DNA of 64,000 nt from Thermoplasmata archaeon (GTDB lineage: Archaea > Thermoplasmatota > Thermoplasmata > Thermoplasmatales > Thermoplasmataceae). The translations under genes and the position numbers were made by a program. Under the pieces are notes generated by a model. That model did not search any database. It had not been told where the DNA came from and worked only from the letters and a program-made list of their open reading frames with translations. Position 1 is the stretch's first letter, and each line of letters opens with the position of its first letter. Of the stretch, positions 54,805-64,000 are shown piece by piece. The stretch is from assembly GCA_021818715.1 (NCBI GenBank), contig JAKATN010000002.1:62001-126000 (forward strand), read 5' to 3'.

Positions 54805-57800
54805 CGGCATACTGGTCATAGGTTCCGGGCCGGTCCGCATAGGCCAGGCAGCAGAGTTTGACTACTCCGGCACCCAGGCATGCCTCTCCTTCAGGGAGGA
54901 GGGACTTTTCGTAGTGCTGCTGAACCCGAATCCTGCATCAATCCAGACAGACGACGGAGTCGCAAGCAGGGTCTACATCGAACCAATAACTCCGGCAAAC
55001 GTTGCATCAATAATGAGGAGGGAGGATCTGCATTACATATATCCGGCAGTAGGGGGACAAACTGCACTCAACGTGGTATTGGAACTGAACTCCATGGGAT
55101 TGCTGAAAGAGATGGGGATCAAGATACTGGGAACACCGGTGGAATCTATACAGGTTGCCGAAGACAGGGAAAGGTTCTCGGAGCTTGTCAGGAGTGCCGG
55201 AGATAAGGTTGCACCTTCCCGGACAATCTGGAGACTGGAGGAAGTAGACGCGCTTGAGGTTGAGATGATCCCCTGCATAGGAAGAACGTCCTTTTCGCTG
55301 GGAGGTTCAGGCGGGAGGATTTTTCAGACCAGGGAGGAACTCAGGGAATTCTTTGTCAAAAACGTGATGGCAAGGGAAGGCAGGTCGCTGGATGTACAGA
55401 AATCCCTGGAAGGTATGAAGGAATTCGAGTATGAGCTTGTGCGTGACTCATTCGGAAACAGGATTGCAGTCTGCAACATGGAGAACCTTGATCCGATGGG
55501 CGTACACACAGGGGAAAGCATAGTGGTGACGCCTGCCCAGACAATAGATGATAAGACCCACCAGAGAATGCGGAATATAGGTTTCCGCATTATTGATGCC
55601 CTTGGCATAATCGGGGCATGCAACATCCAGTTTGCCCTCTCGGAAAAAGGGGACGTCTTCGTTGTTGAGTTGAACCCGAGAACCTCAAGGTCCTCTGCAC
55701 TGGCATCAAAGGCCTCGGGGTACCCAATCTCCAGGGTGGCATCAAAACTGGTGCTGGGATACAGCCTTGCAGAGGTGAAAAACCCCGTCACCGGAACTAC
55801 TTTCGCCTCATTTGAGCCCTCTCTTGATTATGTCACCGTGAAAATACCGCGATGGCCCTTCGAGAAGTTTGCCGTATCGAGAACCATAGGGGTGCAGATG
55901 AAATCTATAGGCGAGGTGATGGGGATCGGGAGGACATTCGAGGAAGCCCTCATGAAGGCAATCGCTTCCCTTGAAACCGTTGAATCACTGAAAATAAGGA
56001 ATTACTTTTCAGGCGACAGGCTCATTAAAGCGCTTTCTGAGCCATCGGACCTGAGGCTGTATTCCATTTTCGAGGCGCTCTTCCAGGGGATGGATCCCGC
56101 ACAGATTTGCCGCCTGTGCCATTATGACGCGTATTTTATCAGGAAAATGAAAAACATCGTGCAGAAACTCACGGAAATTGAGATAGGGAGCGTACCGGAG
56201 AAGCTTATCGAATTGAAGAAGCTCGGCGTTTCCGACGGCCAGATATCGTCTTTTACGGGAATCCGTGAAGTTGAAATAACAAGATTCCGGATCGAGAACG
56301 GAATAGTCCCCTCTTACCGGCTGATCGACACCTGCTCCGGCGAGTTCAAGAGTTCCACCCCTTATTATTACTCGACCTATTGCGAGGAAGACGAATTCAG
56401 GAAGCCTGAAGGGAGGATAGTTCTGATAGTAGGGGCAGGCCCAAACCGGATCGGGCAGGGGGTGGAATTCGACTACTCTGCAGTAAAGGCCGTCCAGGCG
56501 CTCAAGGCAATGGGGCTGAAGGCAGCAATAATCAACTCAAATCCGGAGACAGTGTCAACCGATTTTGACATTTCCGATGCCCTCTTTTTCGAGCCAGTCA
56601 CGCTTGAGCACACCTCAAACCTGGTTTCAAAGCTGAACCCTGAAGGCGTAATAGTCCAGTTTTCAGGGCAGACCGGACAGAACATGGCGGCAGGCCTGGG
56701 CGAACTATTTGGCGAAAACATACTCAGAGGCACTAAACCTTCCGAGATTTTCAGGATAGAGGAAAGAAATGTCTTTGCCAGAATACTGGCGGAAAACGGC
56801 ATAGATCAGCCAGAATTCGTTTCAATCTCCAACGAGGAGGATTTTACGAGGACCGTGGCGGCTATGGAACCACCGTACATTATGAGATCGAGCTTTATCA
56901 TAGGCGGCAGGGCCATGGATATCATATCAGACAGGGGTGAGGCGATCAGGCGGGTCAAGTCCATCCTTGCTGAAAGGCCTGGCTTTCCCGTACTGGTCAG
57001 CAAATACATTGAGGATGCGGAAGAGATCGACATCGATTTCGTGGCCCACGGCCAGGATTTCTCAATATGTGGAATAATGCCACACATAGAGGAGGCAGGG
57101 ACTCACTCAGGTGATGCAACCATGATCCTTACCCCAAGCATTGACAGCAGCACGCTCGACGGCATTCGAAAGCTTGTTTCCAGGCTGTGCATGGCTTTCA
57201 GGCTTGAAGGGCTCTGCAACCTCCAGGTGGCAAGAAAGGGAGACACGATATTCGTGATAGAACTCAATGCAAGGGCAAGCAGATCAATTCCATTCGTAAG
57301 CAAGGCCTCAGGAACGGACTGGGTTAGGGTTGCAGTCCGTGCGGCCATTAGCGGTGATTCCACCTTCCCCGAGTCATTCATCTCGTCATATTTCCTGAAG
57401 GTGCCGGTGTTCCCCTTTGACAGGTATGAGGACCTGGAGCCACTGCTGGGCCCTGAAATGAAATCGACAGGAGAGGCGATGCTTTCGGGAAAGTCATTGA
57501 AGGAGGCAGTTTCCAAAGCATGCTCACTCATCGGAATAAACGATCTTGGGAAAGGCGTGGTGATTTCCGTCAAGAATTCCGACAAGCCCCACATACTTGG
57601 CATGGCAAGGAAGCTTACAGCCGCGGGAATAAGGATTTACGCAACGCCAGGAACCCATGAATACCTTTGCCAGAACGCTGTGGAATCAAATGAAATCTTC
57701 AAGATAGAGGACGTCAGGGAACCCAAAATAGACGGGGTGATCCGGCAGACAAAACCATCTCTCGTATTAAATACGCCTTCCGATACATCCGGATCCATAA

Positions 57801-57979
57801 GAGACGGTTTCCGCATGAGAAGGGTATGCGTCACCTCCGGTGTGACCCTGGTCACGAACGCACGACTTGGAAGACTTATGGTGGACTCCCTTCTGCAGCC
57901 GCAGGAGCAGAGGTGCAGATCAATAACCGAATATCGTCAGAGCATTCCCGATCCCGGCGATGCCACACAAAACAGTTAA
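54782..57979 (+). CDS. carB: Carbamoyl-phosphate synthase large subunit
   Basis: Two ATP-grasp halves phosphorylate bicarbonate and carbamate. At 1065 residues it is full length. The first half has ILVIGSGPVRIGQAAEFDYS, SFSLGGSGGRI and ENLDPMGVHTGESI. The second has IVGAGPNRIGQGVEFDYS, MRSSFIIGGRAM and IEEAGTHSGDATMI. The C-terminal allosteric domain has GKGVVISVKNSDK. The carA-proximal ATG at 54755 also opens the frame, but GTG 54782, with GAGGGGTGG just upstream, matches the family N-terminus. One ATP-binding segment reads GRTSFSLGG where many enzymes have RPS. Confidence 0.97.
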   Translation: MPRDRAIDGILVIGSGPVRIGQAAEFDYSGTQACLSFREEGLFVVLLNPNPASIQTDDGVASRVYIEPITPANVASIMRREDLHYIYPAVGGQTALNVVLELNSMGLLKEMGIKILGTPVESIQVAEDRERFSELVRSAGDKVAPSRTIWRLEEVDALEVEMIPCIGRTSFSLGGSGGRIFQTREELREFFVKNVMAREGRSLDVQKSLEGMKEFEYELVRDSFGNRIAVCNMENLDPMGVHTGESIVVTPAQTIDDKTHQRMRNIGFRIIDALGIIGACNIQFALSEKGDVFVVELNPRTSRSSALASKASGYPISRVASKLVLGYSLAEVKNPVTGTTFASFEPSLDYVTVKIPRWPFEKFAVSRTIGVQMKSIGEVMGIGRTFEEALMKAIASLETVESLKIRNYFSGDRLIKALSEPSDLRLYSIFEALFQGMDPAQICRLCHYDAYFIRKMKNIVQKLTEIEIGSVPEKLIELKKLGVSDGQISSFTGIREVEITRFRIENGIVPSYRLIDTCSGEFKSSTPYYYSTYCEEDEFRKPEGRIVLIVGAGPNRIGQGVEFDYSAVKAVQALKAMGLKAAIINSNPETVSTDFDISDALFFEPVTLEHTSNLVSKLNPEGVIVQFSGQTGQNMAAGLGELFGENILRGTKPSEIFRIEERNVFARILAENGIDQPEFVSISNEEDFTRTVAAMEPPYIMRSSFIIGGRAMDIISDRGEAIRRVKSILAERPGFPVLVSKYIEDAEEIDIDFVAHGQDFSICGIMPHIEEAGTHSGDATMILTPSIDSSTLDGIRKLVSRLCMAFRLEGLCNLQVARKGDTIFVIELNARASRSIPFVSKASGTDWVRVAVRAAISGDSTFPESFISSYFLKVPVFPFDRYEDLEPLLGPEMKSTGEAMLSGKSLKEAVSKACSLIGINDLGKGVVISVKNSDKPHILGMARKLTAAGIRIYATPGTHEYLCQNAVESNEIFKIEDVREPKIDGVIRQTKPSLVLNTPSDTSGSIRDGFRMRRVCVTSGVTLVTNARLGRLMVDSLLQPQEQRCRSITEYRQSIPDPGDATQNS

Positions 57980-58038
57980 GCAGGATCGGGCTAAACTTAT
58001 GAAAAGATTTATAGAATCCCATTGGTTAAACAGTTCAT

Positions 58039-58455
58039 ATGCCAAGAGACACTCTCAGATATGGTAGCCTCGTGATCGGAATCATTGCGGGCATCATTGC
58101 CATACCCTTTTTCATCTCAGTCCCATTTTTCGGAATATACCTCGTGATATTTGGAGGTATTATTGCCGGGATGATCGCACGCGGGGTGATTAGGGGGATC
58201 GCGGTATCTGCTGCCGCTGGGCTGATACTTGCCGCACTCGCGATAGGTATTGCGGCAGTGAACCCGCAGAGTTTCCTCAATTCATTTTACCAGGACGTCC
58301 AGTTCTCGTCGCTGCTGTCATCCATGGTTGGAACATACCTCCATGATGTTACTGCGTTCAGCATCACGAGGCTGGTCGAACTGACAATGCTATACGTTGT
58401 CGCCATACCTGTAATCGGAGGATTCATTGGCGGCGCACTGAGACCGGGCTACTGA
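58039..58455 (+). CDS. Small polytopic membrane protein
   Basis: The 138 residues have four hydrophobic segments (about 10-30, 33-50, 53-75 and 115-135) and a Gly-rich pattern (GIIAGIIAIPFF, FGGIIAGMIARG, IGGFIGGALRPGY). It resembles small archaeal membrane proteins of the DUF5518/TMEM-like glycine-zipper type, but the match is weak. A GATTTATAGAA box at 58006-58016 gives a leaderless ATG at 58039. It lies between carB and polB without a clear link to either. Confidence 0.7.
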   Translation: MPRDTLRYGSLVIGIIAGIIAIPFFISVPFFGIYLVIFGGIIAGMIARGVIRGIAVSAAAGLILAALAIGIAAVNPQSFLNSFYQDVQFSSLLSSMVGTYLHDVTAFSITRLVELTMLYVVAIPVIGGFIGGALRPGY

Positions 58456-58529
58456 AGCCCGTTGGAGTTTCCCGTCCTGGATACTTCGATCCAGTCATGT
58501 TAATTTACAGGAAGCCATTACAATAACCG

Positions 58530-60845
58530 ATGGAGACAGAGATCAGGATTGTCGCAGCCTCCTACAGGAGGACGGATGTTGCGGTCGAGCTTTTTGGCCG
58601 GACCAGGGATAACAGATCAGTTACAGTCCTGTACAGGGGGTTCTTGCCGCATATAGATCTGATCGATCCTGATCCAAATTACATCAGGCACCTGAAGGCG
58701 GAAGGGGAATACGTTTCAGAGGAAGAGAAGAGGATATGGTATGAGGGCGATTTCAGGCAGGCATTGAGGGTTACCCTCAGATCCCCGTGGAAGGTCCCCA
58801 ACCTGAGGCAGCTTACGAACAAGCCCGTGATCGCTGCAGACATTCCTTTTCATCACAGATTCATCTACGACTTTGACCTTGGCGCCTGCACAACCGTAGT
58901 CGGGGAGCTTGACGAACAGGAAAAAAAGAATTTCACGACTGATTTTGTGATGGAAGCTAAATCCTTTGCAAATGCAGAACAGTTCAATCCTCCGCTGAAG
59001 GTTCTGTCCTTCGACGTTGAGAATTCAATACAGACACAGGAAATATACGTTATCGGGTATTCTATATACAATGGCGCCTCGTTCAGGGAAGGCAGCATTT
59101 CCGGCGACGAAAAGACCATCCTCACCAGGTTTGTTGAACTTGTCAGGCAGGAAGACCCGGACGTGCTGACCGGATACAACATCGACGGGTACGATCTCCC
59201 TCTCATACAGACACGGATGAAGAAGCACAACGTATGGTTCGGCATCGGGAGGGATTCTTCGCTGCCCAGGAGGATACAGAACCAGTACTGGCGCGTCCAC
59301 GGAAGGGTGATAAGCGATACATGGTGGAACGTCAAGAAATTTCTGCACCCGAAAAATGAGACGCTGAATGCAGTCGCGAAGGAAATGCTCGGGGAGGGGA
59401 AGGACAACATTGACAGGCTCAGAATTGAGGAAGAATGGGCAAAAAGGCGCAATGAGGTCATAGCATACTGCATCAAGGACGCCACCCTTACCCTGAAAAT
59501 ATTCCTAAAGCTGAGGGTGCTTGAAAGAAGCATGTTCATGGCCTCGGTTTCCAAGCTCCCGCTGGAAGACGTCATGAACGGAGGCACGAGCAACTTTGTC
59601 GACTCCATATTGATACGCGAGGCAGACAGGAACGACATCGGGGTGCCCATGACATCCTACAGGGACAAGGGCGAGGCGATTGAGGGCGGATATGTGAAAA
59701 GCATAGGTTCCGGGATATTCCGGAACGTCATAGTGCTGGACTTCAAGAGCATGTATCCATCAATGATCATCAAGTACAATATCTGCTTCACCACGTTGAG
59801 CGACAGCGGCACCAATGAAGCACCTAACGGCATAAAATTCCTGTCCAGGGAACAGAGGGAGGGTCTGATCCCCCGGATCCTGCGGAACCTGATGGAAGAG
59901 CGGGACATGGTAAAGAAGAGGATGAAGTCTGCGGCTTCAAAGGAGGACAGGGATTTCTACGACGGGATACAGGGGGCAATCAAGGTGCTGATGAATACCT
60001 TCTATGGCGTCCTCGCATCTTCCTTTTACAGGTTCACAAATCCCCAGATAGGGGCCGCAGTGACCGCATTTGCGCGGAATACCATAATGACGCTGATCGA
60101 CAGGCTGGAAAAGGAAGGGGTGAAGGTGCTGTACGGCGACACGGACAGCATTTTCATAGAATCCGTTTCCCAGGACCTCAGGCAAACGGTTGCCTATGGC
60201 GAAGAACTCAGCCAGAAACTGTCCAGGGAGGAGAACCTTTCCCTGGAGTTTGAAAAGGTCTTCGACCCGTTCTTCTCCCACGGTGCCAAAAAGAGGTATG
60301 CAGGGAAGATTGCCTACCCGTATGAACAGGCGGGAGAAACCCTGATTCGCGGTTACGAGGTGAGGAGGACGGATTCGTTCGACCTGCAGAGCGAGGCGCT
60401 CACTGCAGTTTTCTCGCTTATCCTTGACAACAAACCAGAGGAAGCCGTAAGGTATTCCAATGAAATAGTGGAAAAGGTGCAGAAGGGAGAAGGTGTCCCC
60501 ATATCGAAACTGGTGATCTCCAGGTCTGTCAAGGACTTCAGTGAATATGACAAGAAGGAAAGCCACAACCTTGCCAACGTCAGGGTTGCCAGGAAGATGA
60601 AGACCCTCGGCGAAACATTCGTACCCGGAATGAAGGTCTCATGGATAGTCACCAACGGAAAGAAGACTCCGCAGGAAGTGGAGCCTTACATAGAAGGAAA
60701 CAAATTCGAGTTCACCCCTGACTGGTCTTATTATGCCAGAAGGGTGGAGGAGACCCTCAAACGGGTTACGGAAGGGCTTGACGGTACTGCGGAATCACGC
60801 CAGGAAGGCCATGGGAAACAGAAAGTGACGCTTGACAGTTTTTGA
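58530..60845 (+). CDS. polB: Family B DNA polymerase
   Basis: Replicative-type polymerase with proofreading, 771 residues, no intein. Exonuclease motifs: SFDVENS (Exo I), NIDGYDLPLI (Exo II) and YCIKDATLT (Exo III). Polymerase motifs: DFKSMYPSMI (motif A), KVLMNTFYGVLAS (motif B), and YGDTDSIF (motif C) with both aspartates. The C-terminal thumb follows. Downstream is a long T-run at 60979-60986. Confidence 0.97.
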   Translation: METEIRIVAASYRRTDVAVELFGRTRDNRSVTVLYRGFLPHIDLIDPDPNYIRHLKAEGEYVSEEEKRIWYEGDFRQALRVTLRSPWKVPNLRQLTNKPVIAADIPFHHRFIYDFDLGACTTVVGELDEQEKKNFTTDFVMEAKSFANAEQFNPPLKVLSFDVENSIQTQEIYVIGYSIYNGASFREGSISGDEKTILTRFVELVRQEDPDVLTGYNIDGYDLPLIQTRMKKHNVWFGIGRDSSLPRRIQNQYWRVHGRVISDTWWNVKKFLHPKNETLNAVAKEMLGEGKDNIDRLRIEEEWAKRRNEVIAYCIKDATLTLKIFLKLRVLERSMFMASVSKLPLEDVMNGGTSNFVDSILIREADRNDIGVPMTSYRDKGEAIEGGYVKSIGSGIFRNVIVLDFKSMYPSMIIKYNICFTTLSDSGTNEAPNGIKFLSREQREGLIPRILRNLMEERDMVKKRMKSAASKEDRDFYDGIQGAIKVLMNTFYGVLASSFYRFTNPQIGAAVTAFARNTIMTLIDRLEKEGVKVLYGDTDSIFIESVSQDLRQTVAYGEELSQKLSREENLSLEFEKVFDPFFSHGAKKRYAGKIAYPYEQAGETLIRGYEVRRTDSFDLQSEALTAVFSLILDNKPEEAVRYSNEIVEKVQKGEGVPISKLVISRSVKDFSEYDKKESHNLANVRVARKMKTLGETFVPGMKVSWIVTNGKKTPQEVEPYIEGNKFEFTPDWSYYARRVEETLKRVTEGLDGTAESRQEGHGKQKVTLDSF

Positions 60846-60978
60846 TCAAGAGCTTTTCCCGATAGCGCACCCCAAAATTCTATGCGCGCAGCAAAAGGCC
60901 CTGTGCTTTTCGCCGACGCTGGTGAATGAAAGTTTCATGCAGGTGCAAAAATGGGAATGCCGAATACAAAGCCCCGGA

Positions 60979-60986
60979 TTTTTTTT
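60979..60986 (+). terminator. T8 run downstream of polB
   Basis: Eight T residues lie 130 bases after the polB stop. They are a plausible archaeal terminator for the plus strand. A GGATAG/CTATCC hairpin follows at 61000-61017 and may serve the convergent gene. Confidence 0.4.
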
Positions 60987-61070
60987 GTTTCGTTCCAGAG
61001 GATAGGCCTCACTATCCCCCCATCAAGGCCCTAAGATAAACGGAACGTTCAAAGCCAGTAAGGGAAGGGA

Positions 61071-61946
61071 TCAATAATATTCTGAAGGATCGACAACGTA
61101 CTGTGGTTTTCCATCCAGGAACCTCCTCACATTGGTACATGCAAGAAGCACGGCCTCATCAAAGTCCCCCTGTACCTGGTCGCTGACGTGCGGTGTGAGA
61201 ATGCAGTTTGGTGGGGGTTCCTCTGCCATTGTGGGCTCGTTCCACCACACATCTGAGAGGAAGTATTTCTCCGGAAATCTCTTGAGATACCAAAGCATGT
61301 CAGTCTTGTTCACAATGTCGGCCCTTGCCGCGTTTACGATTATCTTTCCGTTAAACATGGAAAGTGCATCTGCATTGATCATGCCACGTGTTTTGTTTGT
61401 CAGGGGGAGCAATATGACCACTATGTCTGCAAGTCCCATCAGCTTGGCAATTGAGACCACATACTGGCTCACGTTTGCGTCCTCCCTCTGAGTTCTGGTG
61501 TAGGCAAGGATTTCCATTCCGAATACCTTTGCCTTCTCGGCAAGCGCCCTTCCAACTTCTCCATATCCTATAATGCCGAGTTTCTTTCCTTTCAGGGTAT
61601 CGACAGCCTCCCTCCTGAATATCCTGTGATGGGTCTTGTTGTTGAGTTCGATGATCTTCTTCGTCGCGGACAGTATAAGGGCAAGGATATGCTCTGACGT
61701 AGAGGCTGAAAATGCCCCGGCATTCTTGCATACTGTGACTTCCGCCGGAACGTTCTTGAGGTTTGCGGCATCGAGACTCGCATAGATACTCTGGATTAGC
61801 TTGGTCTGGCTTGAAATTTTGTACTTATTGGCTATTATCTGAATCTCTCCGCTGGCGTCAGGATTTACAGTGACGTTGGCACCGGTAATTTCCTGACACC
61901 TTTTGAGAACTTCCGGAGAAACGTTAAAGGTTAAGAAAATATCCAT
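61071..61946 (-). CDS. D-isomer-specific 2-hydroxyacid dehydrogenase family protein
   Basis: The 291 residues have the NAD(P)-binding motif GIIGYGEVGRALAEKA. The catalytic arginine is in NAARADIV, glutamate in DVWWNEPT and histidine in LTPHVSDQ. The Rossmann-fold second-strand residues YTRTQRE (Arg after the tyrosine) suggest NADP rather than NAD. The catalytic domain before Rossmann (about 1-90) is short. The substrate may be glyoxylate, hydroxypyruvate or another 2-oxoacid; sequence alone does not decide. It is convergent with polB and divergent from the FHA protein gene. Confidence 0.9.
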   Translation of the reverse strand: MDIFLTFNVSPEVLKRCQEITGANVTVNPDASGEIQIIANKYKISSQTKLIQSIYASLDAANLKNVPAEVTVCKNAGAFSASTSEHILALILSATKKIIELNNKTHHRIFRREAVDTLKGKKLGIIGYGEVGRALAEKAKVFGMEILAYTRTQREDANVSQYVVSIAKLMGLADIVVILLPLTNKTRGMINADALSMFNGKIIVNAARADIVNKTDMLWYLKRFPEKYFLSDVWWNEPTMAEEPPPNCILTPHVSDQVQGDFDEAVLLACTNVRRFLDGKPQYVVDPSEYY

Positions 61947-62056
61947 GCCGTTCCAACATTATATGGTTGCTATATTTATTTTCTCTTGATGCAAGAAAAT
62001 AAGCACCTGAATGTCTGTCCGGCAAACAGTAATATAAACATAACACCTTTATCCCT

Positions 62057-62620
62057 ATGCTCTGGAAGCACAAGGAGAGGCTGACTGCACCCAACAACGC
62101 AATCAGGGTGTGCCCCAGATGCCTGTCAGTATACCCGGAAGACACCATTTTCTGCTCAAAGGACGGATCTAAACTGCTCCTGGAGATGGACATGAACGTC
62201 GGGGAGTCAAAATGCATCCAGTGCGGTGCATACCTGCCGGCGGATGAAACGCAATGCCCGGAGTGCGGATACAGTGCGGATCATTCCAATGTAGTATTGC
62301 GTCTCACGCCGTTGCTTTCCTCAAGCATAGTGATATGGAAATTCCCTTACGAATTCGGCAGGGAGGACATAATCAGGATTGAGGGTGCGGAATACGTTAA
62401 TTCAAGGCACCTCATGTTTTATCTTTCCAACAAAAAAATAGTGGCCAGGGAGCTTAAGACCCTGAACGGGACAAAGATCAACGGAAAAATTCTGGGGAGG
62501 ATGAACCAGAAGAAGGAAGTCGAACTGAAGAGCGGAGACATCTTGGAGCTTGCAATAAACTCACAGGGCGAGGGCATGGTCAAGCTGTCAGTCAACGTGT
62601 TAGACGCGAGTGGTATTTAA
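62057..62620 (+). CDS. Zinc-ribbon and FHA domain protein
   Basis: The first 75 residues have two zinc ribbons (RVCPRCLSVYPEDTIFCSKDG and KCIQCGAYLPADETQCPECG, each split over a turn). The rest is an FHA domain: FGREDI with the conserved Gly-Arg, NSRHLMFYL with the Ser-Arg-His, and LNGTKINGK with the NG turn. FHA domains bind phosphothreonine. The protein may be an adaptor for a Ser/Thr kinase, none of which is in the window. An ATATAAACA box at 62031-62039 fits a leaderless ATG. The following membrane protein gene is 14 bases away and likely co-transcribed. Confidence 0.85.
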   Translation: MLWKHKERLTAPNNAIRVCPRCLSVYPEDTIFCSKDGSKLLLEMDMNVGESKCIQCGAYLPADETQCPECGYSADHSNVVLRLTPLLSSSIVIWKFPYEFGREDIIRIEGAEYVNSRHLMFYLSNKKIVARELKTLNGTKINGKILGRMNQKKEVELKSGDILELAINSQGEGMVKLSVNVLDASGI

Positions 62621-62634
62621 ATGGGGTTGTGCTG

Positions 62635-64000
62635 ATGAAGGGTAATCTGACTGGAACGGAAGCATTATTCTATTCCGCGATAACCCTGATTCTGGTAACC
62701 TCTATCGCCGCCATCCCTTACATTGGATCGCTGGAACTATATTTCTCCATTTTTGGAATTCCTGTAATAGTCATCATCACTGCATTCCTGGTTGGATCTG
62801 TCTTCATACAGACCAGGAGAAGTCTCTACAGGCATTCCGGTTCCTATGGAACTACCAGGGGGAATAAAATCCCGCAGGTGCAGTCAATATCTCTGGGAAT
62901 CCTTTCCTCCACGTTTGCGTCTATACTAATCTACACGTTGCTGGGCAAATTCTACCTCCTACTGTTTACCATCATACTGGTTCCTTTCGAAATTCCACTT
63001 CTCATGCTGGAGGAGAAGTTTGCAGATTTCAACAGGATCAGGAAGGGCGTAGCAGTGGCTTCGTTTGCCGTGATTGTGCTGCTTTTCCTTTTCACTCTTT
63101 CCGCTCTCTTCAATCCGGTTCTCTACATTTCGGGAGTGGCCATTTATTCTCTAATGAGGACCTTCATTCTCACTGAGCCGAGAGAAAGGATCAGACAGAA
63201 CGGTTACAGCTCGGCCACTGCCCTTATTTCGCCGGCTTATCTCGGCAGCCTCACGCTTGTATTTTCCTCCCTGCACTCTTCAGGTTATGCCGTCACAATT
63301 GTCATTCTGGCAATACTGATGATTTTCGTGTCAATGATGATTGTGATGCGGAGAAGAAGGGTACCTTCCAGCATCCTCTTTGTTCTTCTGTTCCTGTCGA
63401 CGGTATTTGCCATCATTTTTACCATAAGAAACTATCAGCTGGAATATGCGGTAACCCTTTCAGCCCTTTTTGCGACATCGGCTTACATGATGTTCTATGA
63501 CCTCCTGGACTCAAAATTCCACAACATATGGAAATCAATAAGACTCCTGCCGAAAGGGGTTTTTGCGCCGCTATTCATCTTCTTTAGCGCTGCCGGGCTG
63601 GTGAACGTGTCCGGATTTTCATCTCTCACCTTGTCCGCGCTGTATCCCGGAACCCAATTCAGCGATTTCTCGCAGATTTTCATGATGGTGTTCCTGGTAT
63701 CCATCCTGTTGCTCATAACCATCACCGGCAGCAGGATCTTCAATCCTGTTGCCTTCATCGTACTTTGTGCACTGTTCATAAACGGTATATACTCCATTGT
63801 CTCACTTAACTTCGACGGCATCTGGACTCCCGGTTACCTGGAGGCTGCCATCCTCACCGTCGTTGTTTCCGGGTTTGTGCTTTATGAACCGGCGTTCAGG
63901 TTTGCAAGATCATATTCAACCAAGGTTCCGACCACCCTGTCAATTTCTCACCGGCTGGGGATAACCCATTATCTGCACTCACGATACGACGTAAACCTTG
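62635..64000 (+). CDS. Polytopic membrane protein, cut by the right edge
   Basis: The frame from ATG 62635 is open to the window end (455 codons). It has roughly ten to twelve hydrophobic segments with short basic loops (RRSLYR, RRRRVPSS, RPRERIRQ-like). I recognise no transporter or enzyme motif. The last visible residues (SHRLGITHYLHSRYDVN) begin a soluble region. Together with the FHA protein it could form a phospho-regulated membrane complex. The start follows a mini-ORF (ATG at 62621) that ends just before it. Confidence 0.75.
   Translation, partial: MKGNLTGTEALFYSAITLILVTSIAAIPYIGSLELYFSIFGIPVIVIITAFLVGSVFIQTRRSLYRHSGSYGTTRGNKIPQVQSISLGILSSTFASILIYTLLGKFYLLLFTIILVPFEIPLLMLEEKFADFNRIRKGVAVASFAVIVLLFLFTLSALFNPVLYISGVAIYSLMRTFILTEPRERIRQNGYSSATALISPAYLGSLTLVFSSLHSSGYAVTIVILAILMIFVSMMIVMRRRRVPSSILFVLLFLSTVFAIIFTIRNYQLEYAVTLSALFATSAYMMFYDLLDSKFHNIWKSIRLLPKGVFAPLFIFFSAAGLVNVSGFSSLTLSALYPGTQFSDFSQIFMMVFLVSILLLITITGSRIFNPVAFIVLCALFINGIYSIVSLNFDGIWTPGYLEAAILTVVVSGFVLYEPAFRFARSYSTKVPTTLSISHRLGITHYLHSRYDVNL

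Overview
This window comes from an archaeon, most likely the order Thermoplasmatales or a close relative. The evidence is archaeal information-processing genes (pelota, RadA, XPD helicase, family B DNA polymerase, a type IA topoisomerase with C-terminal zinc fingers, DRG GTPase, an aRF1 methyltransferase candidate), type II GAPDH, archaeal MetK, a presenilin-type protease and archaeal SepF. Many start codons sit about 25 bases after a TATA box, i.e. leaderless mRNAs. There are also several glycosylation-rich surface proteins with single membrane anchors. Genus cannot be set from the sequence alone. I see no rRNA, CRISPR array, insertion sequence or prophage.

Layout. 1-4089: a very large repeat surface protein, cut by the left edge. 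4090-4627: a gene-poor stretch with nested inverted repeats, then tRNA-Glu. 4801-10783 (-): a giant membrane-anchored protein with a cytoplasmic winged-helix tail, a small membrane protein behind a 15-bp perfect inverted repeat, UbiX and pelota. 10897-17661 (+): a close-packed run of gap, radA, an ACT regulator, XPD, a CLC transporter and a GNAT acetyltransferase. 17823-21152: a NifX-like protein, DRG GTPase, methyltransferase and a PD-(D/E)XK-like protein. 21276-26954: a membrane-protein/winged-helix pair, two secreted proteins, topA and a presenilin homologue. 27171-31219: purH, metK, a DUF2175 protein, a membrane protein and tRNA-Leu. 31279-38703 (-): the ribonucleotide reductase locus. 38956-43739: histidine/folate metabolism, DUF1059, MFS, SepF and a glycosyltransferase. 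43744-51129: beta-oxidation genes and regulators. 51459-60845: H+-pyrophosphatase, carAB, a membrane protein and polB. 61071-64000: a 2-hydroxyacid dehydrogenase, a zinc-ribbon/FHA protein and a polytopic membrane protein cut by the right edge.

The most interesting part is the ribonucleotide reductase locus. One strand carries a complete class I enzyme (nrdA, nrdB), a class II enzyme (nrdJ) and a second R2-like gene. That second R2 has lost three of the six metal ligands (the whole second-iron half-site) and lacks the C-terminal tail that docks R2 into R1, but keeps the radical tyrosine position. It resembles in principle the yeast Rnr2/Rnr4 pair or a metal-free R2, and I know of no described archaeal counterpart. 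A similar active/inactive pairing appears in the acyl-CoA dehydrogenase operon, where the second gene lacks the usual catalytic glutamate. The giant membrane protein with a winged-helix tail, next to a palindrome that brackets a TATA box, is a second candidate system: a one-component surface sensor with its operator.
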